DNA of 64,000 bases, taken from contig NZ_BAFK01000004.1 of assembly GCF_000296695.1 (NCBI RefSeq), positions 62,001-126,000 on the forward strand, read 5' to 3'. The notes beneath the pieces are model-generated. The model was not told where the DNA came from, did not search any database, and worked only from the letters and a program-made list of their open reading frames with translations. The position numbers and the translations under genes were made by a program. This stretch comes from Rheinheimera nanhaiensis E407-8 (GTDB lineage: Bacteria > Pseudomonadota > Gammaproteobacteria > Enterobacterales > Alteromonadaceae). Below, one piece after another: positions 25,611 to 34,753 of this stretch (position 1 is its first letter; each line of letters starts with the position of its first letter).

Positions 25611-25995
25611 GCTTGTTATCCTGTGTTATTTGTTCAGGCCTGCGCCACAGCCAGCATGCAACCAGTAGCAACAACAGCGGTAACAACAGCTTGAGTAATA
25701 CCGGAGCAGCTGAAAATTGAATGAGTACGGCACTCAGGGTCATCATGCCGCTGGCGAGATATTTAGCGCGCCGCGGCACTACACCATGTGCGCGCCAGGC
25801 TAATACCGGCGGGCCCAACCGCGAATGTGCCAGCAACCACTGCTCTAATGCCGGCCAGCCTTTACCGGCCGACCAGGCGCTAAGCAGAATAAACGGAACC
25901 GTTGGCAAACCCGGTAAAGGAATACCGATGCCCCCCAGAATTAAACTGATTACTGCTAACAGCCGCCAAAGCATCTGCTTAGTAATATGCCACAT
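25603..25995 (-). CDS. YbaN-family (DUF454) membrane protein
   Basis: A 130-residue inner-membrane protein with the DUF454 signature IGIPLPGLPTVPFILLSAW near residue 22 and two or three helices. The family is widespread, and its function is not established. The ATG overlaps the norR stop by one base (TAATG), and its own 3' end overlaps moeB, so norR, this gene and moeB are translationally linked. Confidence 0.85.
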   Translation of the reverse strand: MWHITKQMLWRLLAVISLILGGIGIPLPGLPTVPFILLSAWSAGKGWPALEQWLLAHSRLGPPVLAWRAHGVVPRRAKYLASGMMTLSAVLIQFSAAPVLLKLLLPLLLLLVACWLWRRPEQITQDNKHD

Positions 25996-27524
25996 TATTT
26001 CAGCCCCAGCCGCTGTGCCAATTTGTGCAGGTTGCTTGGATCCAACTCCAACTGTCGCGCCGCCTGTGACCAGCTGCCCTCATGCTGCGTTAACGCTTGT
26101 TGGATCATCTGCCGTTGCAGTTGGTTAATGGCCTGCTTAAGTGTAATAGCCGCATTATGCTGCACTGGGTTATTCAACGCCGTGTGATGCTCTGCTACCG
26201 TCACGCTGTCAATATCCAGCAGCTCAGCGCCCAGTGTTACAATATCGCTGCGTGCTGCACCATGGCTTAATGCTTTAATTGCCGCCCGGCTTATTACATG
26301 CTCCAGTTCGCGCACATTACCGGGCCAGTCATAGGTTAACAGCGCCAGCTCAGCGGCCGGCGCTAAACGCAAAGCTCTGAGCCCAAGCCGGCTGCGGTTA
26401 AGCTCTAAAAAATGACCGGCCAACAACGGAATATCGTCACGCCGCTCGCGCAACGGCGGGATGGGTAAAGGATATACTGACAGACGGTGATATAAATCGG
26501 CACGAAACTCACCACTTTTTACCTGTTGCTTCAAATCACGGTTAGTGGCGGCCACTAAGCGAACATTCACCAGTCGCGTTTTATCAGATCCCAGCCGTTG
26601 AATTTCACCGTTTTGTAATACACGCAACAGTTTAGCCTGCACCAATAGCGGCAGTTCACCTACTTCATCCAGAAACAAGGTGCCACCATCAGCCGCTTCA
26701 AACCGCCCCGCCCGGTCACTGTGCGCCCCGGAAAAAGCGCCCTTGTTATGGCCAAACAATTCACTTTCCGCCAGGCTTTCCGGCAACGCTGCACAATTCA
26801 GGTAAATCATCGGTTTGCTGGCCCGGGCTGAGCTGCGGTGCAAATGCCGGGCAAACAGTTCTTTACCAACCCCGGTTTCTCCAAGCAGCAATACCGGCAA
26901 GTCAGAATTTGCCACTACGGTAAGCTCCTGCAGAATTTGCTGCAGTACTTTACTCTGGCCAATCAGTTCATAGCGCAGCTTAGCGGCCGGTTCAAATTGT
27001 TGCTCATCAGCCTGATGATTCAGCCGCAACGCCCGGTTAGCTTGCTCCAACTCAGTGGTTCGCACTGCCGCTTCCACCAGTAAGCTGTAACGCTGCAGTT
27101 CAAATACAGCTGCCTGAGAAAAACTACCGGCTTCTAACGCATCCAGAGTTAACACACCCCAACACCGGCCTTCAATGTAAAGGGCTATGCCCATACAATC
27201 ATGTACAGGTAGCGCCTGGCCCGGCTGCTCTGCCAATAAACCATCGTAGGGGTCCGGCAGGCCACAATCTGGTTCAAACCGCACCGGATTACGACTGGCT
27301 AAAATAGCGGCCAACCGTGGATGCTGGCTAATCACAAACCGGCGCCCAAGCGCTTCGCGCACTAAACCATGTAAAGCCACCGGCTTTAATATATCGTGCT
27401 CAATTTTAAGCAGCCCTACAGCACCACAGCCAAAATGATTACGTAAAGTGCTGACTAAACGCTGTAACCGCACAGCTGCCGGTAGATCTGTCACCAAATC
27501 TGCAATTAAACTTTCTTCCAACAT
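25995..27524 (-). CDS. norR: Nitric oxide-sensing sigma-54 activator NorR
   Basis: NorR senses NO through a mononuclear iron in its GAF domain and activates sigma-54 promoters of NO-reducing genes. The 509-residue protein has a GAF domain (about 15-165) retaining DPYDGLL (Asp91, Asp94), Cys110 and Asp128, which correspond to iron-site residues of E. coli NorR. An AAA+ domain (187-425) follows with Walker A GETGVGKE and Walker [13 protein letters not shown]. The sigma-54 contact loop reads GAFSGA (262-267) rather than GAFTGA, a Thr-to-Ser change. A Fis-type helix-turn-helix closes the protein. It is divergent from ytfE; one NorR-type site abuts its start codon, suggesting autorepression. Confidence 0.93.
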   Translation of the reverse strand: MLEESLIADLVTDLPAAVRLQRLVSTLRNHFGCGAVGLLKIEHDILKPVALHGLVREALGRRFVISQHPRLAAILASRNPVRFEPDCGLPDPYDGLLAEQPGQALPVHDCMGIALYIEGRCWGVLTLDALEAGSFSQAAVFELQRYSLLVEAAVRTTELEQANRALRLNHQADEQQFEPAAKLRYELIGQSKVLQQILQELTVVANSDLPVLLLGETGVGKELFARHLHRSSARASKPMIYLNCAALPESLAESELFGHNKGAFSGAHSDRAGRFEAADGGTLFLDEVGELPLLVQAKLLRVLQNGEIQRLGSDKTRLVNVRLVAATNRDLKQQVKSGEFRADLYHRLSVYPLPIPPLRERRDDIPLLAGHFLELNRSRLGLRALRLAPAAELALLTYDWPGNVRELEHVISRAAIKALSHGAARSDIVTLGAELLDIDSVTVAEHHTALNNPVQHNAAITLKQAINQLQRQMIQQALTQHEGSWSQAARQLELDPSNLHKLAQRLGLK

Positions 27525-27525
27525 G

Positions 27526-27578
27526 GTAATTATGACCCTTGGGTTATTTTAACCCTGATTTAGCTGGGTTCAATTTAC
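27526..27578 (+). promoter_or_regulatory. Three GT-N7-AC NorR-type sites between norR and ytfE
   Basis: Sites lie at 27526-27536, 27543-27553 (palindromic GGGTTATTTTAACCC) and 27568-27578. Centre spacings of 17 and 25 bp nearly equal those upstream of norZ. The first site sits immediately next to the norR start codon and covers its ribosome site, so NorR bound there could limit its own synthesis while activating ytfE. Confidence 0.8.
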
Positions 27579-27620
27579 CATAGCTGCAAATAAAGCCATA
27601 TAAATCAAAGGTGGTAGTTT

Positions 27621-27635
27621 TGGCCTGACTCTTGC
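27621..27635 (+). promoter_or_regulatory. Sigma-54 promoter of ytfE
   Basis: TGGCCTGACTCTTGC has the canonical GG-N10-GC arrangement, with TGG and TTGC intact. It lies 49 bp after the centre of the last NorR-type site and 59 bp before the ytfE ATG. Transcription would start near 27647. Confidence 0.85.
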
Positions 27636-27693
27636 CTTTTATAACCAGACGGGAGCTTTACCCGGCATGTTAATTACTTAGTCAGGAGTACCT

Positions 27694-28392
27694 ATGTCAT
27701 TACTGGATCAATCTTTAGGCGAGATCGCCACCTCTGTAGCCGGTGCTACCGCCGTATTTCATCAATACAAACTGGATTTTTGTTGTGGCGGCCAACTTAG
27801 CCTGCGTGAAGCCCTTGCCAAACGGCAGTTGCCAACAGACGAAATTGTAAAAGCACTACAAACATTGCAGCAGCAACCCACTGAACATATTGATTGGCGT
27901 ACAGCGCCGGTGAAACAGCTTATCGAACATATTTTAACCCGATTTCATCAGCGGCATCGCCAGCAGTTGCCGGAACTGTGCCGCTTAGCGCGCAGAGTTG
28001 AACATGTTCATGCTATGGACCCGCAGTGCCCGACAGGTCTGGCCGATCATCTGGGTGATATGTATCAGGAGCTCGAAAGCCATATGATGAAAGAAGAGCA
28101 AATTCTGTTTCCGATGCTGTCAGGCGGTATTTATCCGGCCGGGCCCATAAGTGTGATGGAAGAAGAACACCTGCAACATGGCGATGCGCTGGACAAACTT
28201 GACCAACTGACTAATAACATTACCTTGCCGGCAGAGGCTTGCAACACTTGGACCGCGCTATATGTTGGCTTAAAAGAACTGAAAGAAGATCTGATGCAGC
28301 ATATTTTGCTGGAGAACCATATTTTGTTTGTGCAACCAAACACGCCAACCAAAAATGACGACCAACAAATATGCTGTGGCAGTTGCCAATAA
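27694..28392 (+). CDS. ytfE: Iron-sulfur cluster repair di-iron protein YtfE/RIC
   Basis: YtfE (also DnrN, ScdA, RIC) repairs iron-sulfur clusters damaged by NO. The 232-residue protein has the short ScdA-type N-terminal domain with the Cys30-Cys31 pair in KLDFCCGGQ, followed by a hemerythrin-like four-helix domain whose metal ligands are expected among HTRFHQRHRQ, VEHVHAMD, ESHMMKEEQILF, EEEHLQHGD and ENHILF. It ends CCGSCQ, an extra cysteine group that may bind metal. The start follows GTCAGGAGTACCT. A sigma-54 promoter and three NorR-type sites upstream indicate NO induction. Confidence 0.93.
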   Translation: MSLLDQSLGEIATSVAGATAVFHQYKLDFCCGGQLSLREALAKRQLPTDEIVKALQTLQQQPTEHIDWRTAPVKQLIEHILTRFHQRHRQQLPELCRLARRVEHVHAMDPQCPTGLADHLGDMYQELESHMMKEEQILFPMLSGGIYPAGPISVMEEEHLQHGDALDKLDQLTNNITLPAEACNTWTALYVGLKELKEDLMQHILLENHILFVQPNTPTKNDDQQICCGSCQ

Positions 28393-28730
28393 CAACAGGA
28401 GCAAATTAACTAAAGCGCCAGGCAAGGAGGCATTGGCGCAAATAGCTACGAAATAATCTGGATGACATTGTTGCGTTAAAAACACTGAAAATTCGGAAAC
28501 CTATGAACTGTAGCAACTGTCAGCAAATTGGAATCCCCTTCTCGCTAGCGACATGCTATTTATAAGCCAGCCCATCAGACATTTATAATAGCTTTTGTTA
28601 CAAAACAAATACTTAAAAAACAACTCTGCTGAAATCCTTATCGCTCAATCTAAAAATACCTGTATACCATTGTGGTGCGGTACGGTTTCCTTTTTAGAAG
28701 ATCGTACATAGCGTACCTTACAAAATCAGC

Positions 28731-28795
28731 AGTGCACACTGTTACACAAATAGTGCGCAATATACTGATATATAAGAAATAATAGTGCGCACTAT
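28731..28795. promoter_or_regulatory. Three phased palindromic operator-like sites in an AT-rich gap
   Basis: The 876 bp between ytfE and the LysR gene hold no convincing gene. Within them are AGTGCACACT (28731-28740), AGTGCGCAAT (28752-28761) and ATAGTGCGCACTAT (28782-28795, a perfect 14-bp palindrome). Centres are 21 and 32 bp apart, that is two and three helical turns. A further ATGGTCA...TGACCAT inverted repeat follows near 28813-28846. Phased operators suggest a control region whose regulator gene is gone or elsewhere. Confidence 0.5.
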
Positions 28796-28989
28796 AAAAA
28801 ATAAATTAAATGATGGTCAAAATAGAAACTTTTACATTGTGACCATTTGGTGGCCAAATAATTTAAAACACACTTCTAAAGCATTAAAAATCTGACTGGA
28901 AAAAATATTTTGTGGTGTTAGAATCCATATACAGTAAGGCTTTCAGACGACTTAGCTGTGCATAATGTGTTTTGCACGCTGTAGAAAAA

Positions 28990-29039
28990 CCACCTTGACA
29001 TGGTGGGGGTCGGTGGTTCGAGTCCACTAGGACGCACCA
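28990..29039 (+). tRNA. 3' fragment of tRNA-Val(GAC)
   Basis: The stretch contains an anticodon arm CCACC-TTGACAT-GGTGG with anticodon GAC, variable loop, T arm GGTTCGAGTCC, acceptor 3' half AGGACGC and an encoded ACCA end. It matches the 3' half of bacterial tRNA-Val(GAC). The 5' half (acceptor and D arm) is missing: the preceding bases GCACGCTGTAGAAAAA do not fit. It cannot give a functional tRNA and is the type of duplicated 3' end left as an attachment site when an element integrates into a tRNA gene. Confidence 0.85.
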
Positions 29040-29043
29040 ATAA

Positions 29044-29088
29044 ATTCAAACAAAAACGCCCCTCTTTCAGGGGCGTTTTTGTTTGAAT
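29044..29088. terminator. Strong bidirectional terminator after the tRNA fragment
   Basis: A perfect 20-bp stem, ATTCAAACAAAAACGCCCCT, with a CTTTC loop, and a TTTTT run within the descending arm. It lies 5 bp after the tRNA CCA end, as expected for the native terminator of a tRNA gene. Between it and the LysR gene end at 29269 I see nothing else. Confidence 0.9.
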
Positions 29089-29268
29089 GTGTTCAGTCAG
29101 TTCCCAACGATAAACGGATTGCTCAACCTTTTAACGCAGCTGGCTCTGCGATATATGCACTATTTAAATGGCGGCTTGGTTAAGTAATAACCCGGGAGTA
29201 GGCCTTCTGAATTTGGCATATAGCTGGCGCTTTTAACGTCAATTGCACGATAATATTGTTGGTATTCA

Positions 29269-30174
29269 TTATTCGCACAGCGTCATCTGCTCCAATTTAT
29301 AACTTGAGTCGAAACTTTTAAAGTGATGAACAATGCTCTCAACTCCGGGCTTTAAGCCAAAGTCTTGCCGTACATTCAGGTAAAAATCGACTTCACGGGT
29401 ATTTGGTTGATCGAAAAAGACAATTTTGCGCAATTTACCTTCTGCAATTAAGTGTTGCACGTCAGGATAGGGTAACCAGGCAAAGCCGATCCCTTCGCAG
29501 ACTAACTCAATTGCGGAGCTTAATTTATCAACTGTCCAGCAATGATTATTGACAGATACATCTGCTGAGTTGATTGCGGCTTCGCGATCAACCTTAATCT
29601 CAATATGCTGATGCAACGCATTTGTTGAGATGACATTAGTGTTATCAAAAGCTGAGTTTTTCGTGCCAACCACCGCCACATAACATACGCTTACAACGCT
29701 TTTAACAGAGTATCCGGACGCCGCCGAATTCAGTACTGATAAAACCACATCTGAATGATAGTCATCGTCGAAAGATGCTGTCGATACCTGGGTGATCTCA
29801 AGCTGCTTCAGCGAGAGCTCGCTGCTGCTTGATTGCAACACACTTCTTAGAATCCCTATCGGGAATAATTCATCAATCGCAATCTTTATGTTTAAGTCTT
29901 GCAGCCCCGTAAGTCCGGAAACGTAGCTTTCAAGGTTATTAGCATCTGATAATAGCTTCTCTACAAAAGAGAGTATTTTCTTACCATGCGACGTTAATAG
30001 CGTTTTTCGGCCTTCCACCTTCAGTAAACTTACATTTAGCATCTCCTCCAGCTTAGATACTGAGTGATGTACTGAAGATGTACTCTTAAAAAGCTTTTCA
30101 CCAGCCTGAGCAAAGCCGCCATATTTTACGACCGCCAGGAACATCTGCCATTGTTTGAGCGTTACTTTGTTCAT
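29269..30174 (-). CDS. LysR-family transcriptional regulator
   Basis: A 301-residue LysR-type regulator. The N-terminal winged helix-turn-helix covers residues 4-62 (QMFLAVVKYGGFAQAGEKLF), with the effector-binding domain from about 90. It is divergent from the exporter operon that starts at 30341/30384, the usual layout for a LysR regulator and its target. A motif ACCTATACATAAGCATAG with CTAT/ATAG half-sites lies between them and is a candidate binding site. The effector is unknown. Confidence 0.88.
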   Translation of the reverse strand: MNKVTLKQWQMFLAVVKYGGFAQAGEKLFKSTSSVHHSVSKLEEMLNVSLLKVEGRKTLLTSHGKKILSFVEKLLSDANNLESYVSGLTGLQDLNIKIAIDELFPIGILRSVLQSSSSELSLKQLEITQVSTASFDDDYHSDVVLSVLNSAASGYSVKSVVSVCYVAVVGTKNSAFDNTNVISTNALHQHIEIKVDREAAINSADVSVNNHCWTVDKLSSAIELVCEGIGFAWLPYPDVQHLIAEGKLRKIVFFDQPNTREVDFYLNVRQDFGLKPGVESIVHHFKSFDSSYKLEQMTLCE

Positions 30175-30270
30175 AGCTTTACTCCTTAACCAGCTGATAA
30201 GACCTCAAGCGCCGATGATCTGGTACTTACCTCTGTGATTATCATTTTAACCAGTACGACCAAAAATGAG

Positions 30271-30290
30271 ACCTATACATAAGCATAGTT
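30271..30290. promoter_or_regulatory. Shared island motif, copy 1 (exporter promoter)
   Basis: ACCTATACATAAGCATAG lies at 30271-30288 between the LysR gene and the exporter operon. Close relatives occur at 45593 and 56470. CTAT and ATAG half-sites form an inverted repeat around an 8-bp centre, a LysR-like geometry. Confidence 0.55.
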
Positions 30291-30340
30291 TCGGCGCTGG
30301 GTCCGATGTTTTAGTATTTCTTTAAATGAGGAGCAAACCA

Positions 30341-30394
30341 ATGAGTAAACTGACGACTGCAGTGGCGCGACTTAGAGGCTGGTATGAAAACTAA
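30341..30394 (+). CDS. Possible 17-residue leader peptide overlapping the HlyD gene
   Basis: An ATG after GAGGAGCAAACCA reads MSKLTTAVARLRGWYEN to a TAA at 30392. The HlyD-family gene begins inside it at 30384 in another frame (TATGAAAACTAA). The leader has a stronger ribosome site than the HlyD gene, so translational coupling is plausible. It could also be a small peptide cargo of the exporter, but it has no leader-core processing motif that I recognise. Confidence 0.4.
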   Translation: MSKLTTAVARLRGWYEN

Positions 30395-31613
30395 TCTCAG
30401 TACGCTGGTATACAGTGCCATTGGGCTACTCTCGGCTCTGCTGCTAATCAGCGGCTGGGCAATCGGTTATGCAGCTGGTTTGCATTACATCAATGCCGCT
30501 AGTGTTAGCGTGGCTACCGTGCAAAGTGGTGACTTTACCCAACGTATCACCGGCTATGGCAGCCTGCAGTCGCAAAATCAGCGTTTGCTTACCGCCAGCA
30601 GTATGGCCACCGTCGATGAAATTAAGCTACGCCCCGGTGCCGTGGTCGAACCTGATAGCATAATTCTTACCTTAAAAAATCCGGCTCTTGAAGTGGCGGC
30701 ACAACAAGCGCTGGCTAATTTACATAATAAACGCAGCAATAGCCGCCGTTTGGCACTGGAGCAACAACGCGAGATTCTGGAACAAAACTCACGACTGGCT
30801 GAGCTAAGATCCGATTCTGAGCTGGCGACATTGCAAGTGGAAGCCGAGGCGCCGCTTGCTGCTGCAGGCATTATTTCAGGAATGGACGCCAGGCGCAGCC
30901 TTGCCAGAGCTAACCAGCTAGCCGAGCGTTATCAATTAGAGCAACAGAAACTAGCAACCTTGCAACAGGTGCATCAGCAATATTTATTAATCCAGCAAGA
31001 AGATGTGCAACAAGCTGAAGCCGAACTTAATAATGCCACCTACCAGCTACAGCAGTTAGTTGTTAAAGCTGGTCTGCAAGGTGTTCTGCAGCGATTACCG
31101 GTAAGTCTTGGACAAAGCGTTAACATTGGTGATGAATTAGCGCTGGTGGGCAGTTTATCCCCCTTGGTGGCGGAAGTGAAAGTGCCCCAAATGCAGGTGC
31201 GTATGCTGCAAGTGGGGGCTATCGCTGAAGTGGATACCCGCCACGGCATTGTTACGGGGCAGGTGGTGCGTATTGATCCTGTGGTGGCCGATGGTGCGGT
31301 ACAGGTAGATATTTTATTGCCAGAGCAATTAAGCAGCGATATCCGCCCCATGCAGATGGTAGATGCGCGCATTCATGGGCAAAACCGCGGCCAAATAAAC
31401 TTTGTCGACCGCCCGGCAGGAGTCGCCGAAGACTCGCGGGTCGAGCTGTTTAAATTAGATGCAAACCAAATAGCGAACCGGGTCCCGGTTCAATTTGGCA
31501 AAGCCTCTGGCCAACAAATTGAAATAGTGTCGGGTCTGGCGCCGGGTGATCGCATTATCATCAACGATTTGCAGCTTGATAGCAGCGTGAAGCTACTTAA
31601 ACTGACTCAGTAA
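30384..31613 (+). CDS. HlyD/MacA-family periplasmic adaptor of an ABC exporter
   Basis: A 409-residue membrane fusion protein. One N-terminal membrane anchor (residues 10-30) precedes a lipoyl/barrel-sandwich part split around a long coiled coil (about 105-225), then a beta-barrel and membrane-proximal domain to the end. It would link the ABC transporter to an outer-membrane channel, which is not encoded here. An AGAGG site precedes the start. The ABC ATPase gene follows 10 bp later and the permease overlaps that. Confidence 0.88.
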   Translation: MKTNLSTLVYSAIGLLSALLLISGWAIGYAAGLHYINAASVSVATVQSGDFTQRITGYGSLQSQNQRLLTASSMATVDEIKLRPGAVVEPDSIILTLKNPALEVAAQQALANLHNKRSNSRRLALEQQREILEQNSRLAELRSDSELATLQVEAEAPLAAAGIISGMDARRSLARANQLAERYQLEQQKLATLQQVHQQYLLIQQEDVQQAEAELNNATYQLQQLVVKAGLQGVLQRLPVSLGQSVNIGDELALVGSLSPLVAEVKVPQMQVRMLQVGAIAEVDTRHGIVTGQVVRIDPVVADGAVQVDILLPEQLSSDIRPMQMVDARIHGQNRGQINFVDRPAGVAEDSRVELFKLDANQIANRVPVQFGKASGQQIEIVSGLAPGDRIIINDLQLDSSVKLLKLTQ

Positions 31614-31623
31614 GGAAGTGACG

Positions 31624-32334
31624 ATGAGCACTGATGTATTAAAAGTCAAACAACTCAAAAAAGCGTTTCAGTCGGGTCAGCAGCAGCAAGCAGTTCTTAA
31701 TGGTGTAAGTTTTAGCGTGCATGAAGGCGAATATGTCGCCATTTGCGGCCCTTCCGGTTGTGGTAAATCCACCTTGTTAAATATTTTAGGGCTGCTGGAC
31801 ACCCCTGACAGCGGCGAATATTACATCGATAATTTGTTGGTGTCCGATATGAATGCTGAGCAGCGGGCGCAAATGCGTAGCCGCCGGATTGGTTTTGTAT
31901 TTCAGGCCTTTAATTTGATTGATGAATATACCGTATTGGATAACGTGGCGTTACCATTAAAATACCGCGGGGACAGCATCAGGCAACGCCAGGCCAGAGC
32001 GCTGGAATGTTTGGAGAAAGTCGGCTTAGCCGATAAGGCCGCATTATTTCCCAATCAGTTATCCGGTGGTCAACAGCAGCGGGTGTCGATAGCACGTGCT
32101 CTTGCAGCTGATTCCGGCATTATGCTGGTGGATGAGCCCACCGGCAACCTCGACTCGAAAAATGGTGATGCAGTGATGGCGCTGCTGGCCGATTTACATC
32201 AACAGGGCACCACCATCATTCTGGTTACCCACGACCCGCGCTATGCCAATATGGCACACCGGCAAATTAATTTGTTGGATGGTCAGGTTGTTAGCAGTAC
32301 ATCTGCCGTGCAACCACTGGAGCAAGAGACATGA
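31624..32334 (+). CDS. ABC exporter ATPase (MacB/LolD type)
   Basis: A 236-residue ATP-binding subunit. Walker A is GPSGCGKST near residue 42, the signature is [15 protein letters not shown], and Walker B is [13 protein letters not shown], followed by the switch histidine in LVTHDPR. The ATG at 31624 has AAGGA 8 bases upstream; an in-frame GTG two codons earlier overlaps that site. The 3' end overlaps the permease gene by 4 bp. The LolD/MacB-type ATPases drive mechanotransmission rather than substrate channels. Confidence 0.92.
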   Translation: MSTDVLKVKQLKKAFQSGQQQQAVLNGVSFSVHEGEYVAICGPSGCGKSTLLNILGLLDTPDSGEYYIDNLLVSDMNAEQRAQMRSRRIGFVFQAFNLIDEYTVLDNVALPLKYRGDSIRQRQARALECLEKVGLADKAALFPNQLSGGQQQRVSIARALAADSGIMLVDEPTGNLDSKNGDAVMALLADLHQQGTTIILVTHDPRYANMAHRQINLLDGQVVSSTSAVQPLEQET

Positions 32335-34739
32335 GCTGGCACATGATCTGGCGTGGTTTTCAGCAAGCCCGGCAATATTATTTAACTGTAATAATAAGCC
32401 TGATATTTACCCTGACCTTGCTATTTAGTGTGCTGAGTCTGGTCAACATTACCTTTTTTGCCCCGCTACCCTATAAAAATGATCAAGCGCTTTATCACAT
32501 AGGTGCGGAGCTGAATTACCAAGGTGCAGTGCACCAATCCAGCAATGTACAAACCCTGTTTGATTTGCAGCAAAAAAGCCAGCTTATTGAGCAGATGGCG
32601 GTGTATTTTAGCTTTCAAACCGAATATAAACTGTTGGATCAACCGACACGTCCCAAAGTACCCGTGCTGTTTGGCGCGCATGATATTTTTGATGTGATGG
32701 GGGTGGAACCCTTGTTAGGTCGGCTGTTTAACGAACAGGAACTGTTGGGCAATAAGCAACCCTCGGTGGTGTTAAGTCAGTCTGTCTGGCAGGAACATTA
32801 TCAAGGCCGCTCTGATATTGTGGGTCAAACGATTCAGCTTAATCAACGTCAGTTTACTGTGATAGGCGTATTAAAGCAGGTATTGGAAATACCGAATTTT
32901 AATGATGCATATAAAGCAATTTGGCTGCCGCTGGATATGGATGAACTTGTAGATATCCGCACCTTTAACGGTTATTCCTCCGGTTTTGCTGCTTTGGGTC
33001 GGCTAAAGCCGGGAGTAAGCCAACAAGAGGCCGATGCCGAGGCTTATCAGCTTATCAAGCAGGCATCAGCAGAGCGCTCCCCTGAGTTGAAAAGCCTATT
33101 TGAGTACTATGGCAAGTTTGTACCGTTACGCCAGCAAATTCAGGGAGACTCCGGCCGTTTGGTGCTCATGCTGCTAACCGGTGTTTCCTTGCTTACTCTG
33201 ATTGCGCTGGTCAATTTGTCCAGTATGCAACTGGCTCGGGCCGTAAAACGTTTGCAACCCTTAGCGGTGTGTTACGCTTTTGGTGCCAGCAAAAAACAAA
33301 TGTTTTATCAGGTGTTTCGCCATAATATTGCTTTACTTGCGGGTTCCGGCCTGCTGGCGCTGCTGCTGACATGGCTTGGTTTTGGCGTGATAGCAGAAGT
33401 GGCGGCCGAACAACTACCTCGCATCAGTGCATTGCGGATAGATGGCCTGATGTTACTTCTTACCGCACTGGTGCTACTGGTTATTGCGTTGTTATTTAGT
33501 TGGATCGAACTTAGTGGTGTACGCGAGCAGCAGTTGATGGCCAGCCTGCAGAGCAGCGGTAAAGGTGCTGGCAAACAACTACGCCAGGGTGTGGCACATA
33601 GCTTAATCGGCGTACAGTTATTATTGTCCTTGTTGGTATTGCTGGCCACCGCCCATGTGTTTGTGGCGGCCTGGACCGAAGCAAACCGGCCAACTGGCAT
33701 AGATAGCACCGACCTGTGGTCAATCACCATTAACTACAGCGATTTAGATAATCGCGAGCAGCAGCAAAACAATCATCGGATCTTGCTGCAAAACCTTGCC
33801 GCTTTGCCCGGAGTACAACAAGTAACTGCTGTATCTGAACCTCGCGCAATCAAAACCCGCAACCAGAGTGCGGTAAGTAATGCCCAAGGTGATCTTATTA
33901 CTTCAGCCCGGCTCATTGCAGTATTGCCGGGTTATTTTCAGTTTTATGGGCTGGAGCTGACAGGCCAGGACTTTAACGCTGAACACGTTGATTTAGAACA
34001 TTATCCGGTGATTATCAATCAGCGCCTTGCTGATCGGATAGCCCGCTTAAGTGGCCAACCCGCGCTGGGTCAAACTATCGCAGTAAACGATGGCAGCACC
34101 CAGCGCCAGATTATCGGCATAGTGGCCAATACCAACTTTCCCGGTAACCCGGGCTTTGAAGTAGATGAAGTGTTTTACCCCCGGGACAATATCGAACGGC
34201 GCGACTATAGTTATCTGTTAAAACTCAGTTCCGGCAGCTCGCTAAATGATACCGCACTGTTAGACATGCTGCGTAAACAGGAGCCACGGTTGGATCTGTC
34301 AGAGCTGACGACAGTACAGGCGGCTTTTGATCACTTTACGCTGTCAAACCGGCTGGCTGCGGCTTTAGCTGCAACGCTTGCTTTGATGAGCTTACTAACG
34401 GTGCTGGCAGGTATTGCCGGCATAGTCAGTTATTTAGTGCAGGCACGGCGCTATCAGCTCGGCGTAGAAATGGCGATGGGTGCCAGTTTAAAGCAATTGC
34501 TTAAAGATAATCTGAGCAAGCTGGCGCAGCCTATTGCCGCAGCGTTATTGCTGGGTTTTTGCTGCTTTTTCTTTATCGCTGGTGTAAGCCGTACCCAGCC
34601 GGAGCTAATGTTTCAGGCTAATTGGGCTCTGGTGGCCAGCATACTGGGCATACTGACTTTTGCCGCCCTGCTCTGCAGCTTTATACCACTGCGTCGGGTG
34701 CTGCTGACTGATCCGGTAAAAGCCTTACGAAACGAGTAA
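32331..34739 (+). CDS. FtsX-like ABC permease (MacB type, long form)
   Basis: An 802-residue permease with two FtsX/MacB halves. It shows a first helix near residues 20-42, a large periplasmic domain (43-275), helices near 280-300, 335-355 and 370-395, a central helix around 425-445, a second periplasmic domain (450-670) and three C-terminal helices (about 685-790). The duplicated design resembles permeases that export peptides, lipids or antibiotics. It starts within the ATPase stop (ATGA overlap). The substrate is unknown. Confidence 0.88.
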   Translation: MSWHMIWRGFQQARQYYLTVIISLIFTLTLLFSVLSLVNITFFAPLPYKNDQALYHIGAELNYQGAVHQSSNVQTLFDLQQKSQLIEQMAVYFSFQTEYKLLDQPTRPKVPVLFGAHDIFDVMGVEPLLGRLFNEQELLGNKQPSVVLSQSVWQEHYQGRSDIVGQTIQLNQRQFTVIGVLKQVLEIPNFNDAYKAIWLPLDMDELVDIRTFNGYSSGFAALGRLKPGVSQQEADAEAYQLIKQASAERSPELKSLFEYYGKFVPLRQQIQGDSGRLVLMLLTGVSLLTLIALVNLSSMQLARAVKRLQPLAVCYAFGASKKQMFYQVFRHNIALLAGSGLLALLLTWLGFGVIAEVAAEQLPRISALRIDGLMLLLTALVLLVIALLFSWIELSGVREQQLMASLQSSGKGAGKQLRQGVAHSLIGVQLLLSLLVLLATAHVFVAAWTEANRPTGIDSTDLWSITINYSDLDNREQQQNNHRILLQNLAALPGVQQVTAVSEPRAIKTRNQSAVSNAQGDLITSARLIAVLPGYFQFYGLELTGQDFNAEHVDLEHYPVIINQRLADRIARLSGQPALGQTIAVNDGSTQRQIIGIVANTNFPGNPGFEVDEVFYPRDNIERRDYSYLLKLSSGSSLNDTALLDMLRKQEPRLDLSELTTVQAAFDHFTLSNRLAAALAATLALMSLLTVLAGIAGIVSYLVQARRYQLGVEMAMGASLKQLLKDNLSKLAQPIAAALLLGFCCFFFIAGVSRTQPELMFQANWALVASILGILTFAALLCSFIPLRRVLLTDPVKALRNE

Positions 34740-34753
34740 TATGCAGGCCTGTA

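Noticed and set aside
28270-28485. 71-codon minus-strand open frame over the ytfE 3' end
   Set aside because: It is largely antisense to ytfE and shows no family pattern or ribosome site.
30341-30394. Leader peptide as a darobactin-type RiPP precursor
   Set aside because: The ABC/HlyD/permease set is similar, but no radical SAM or other modifying enzyme is near and the peptide is too short for a leader-core design.
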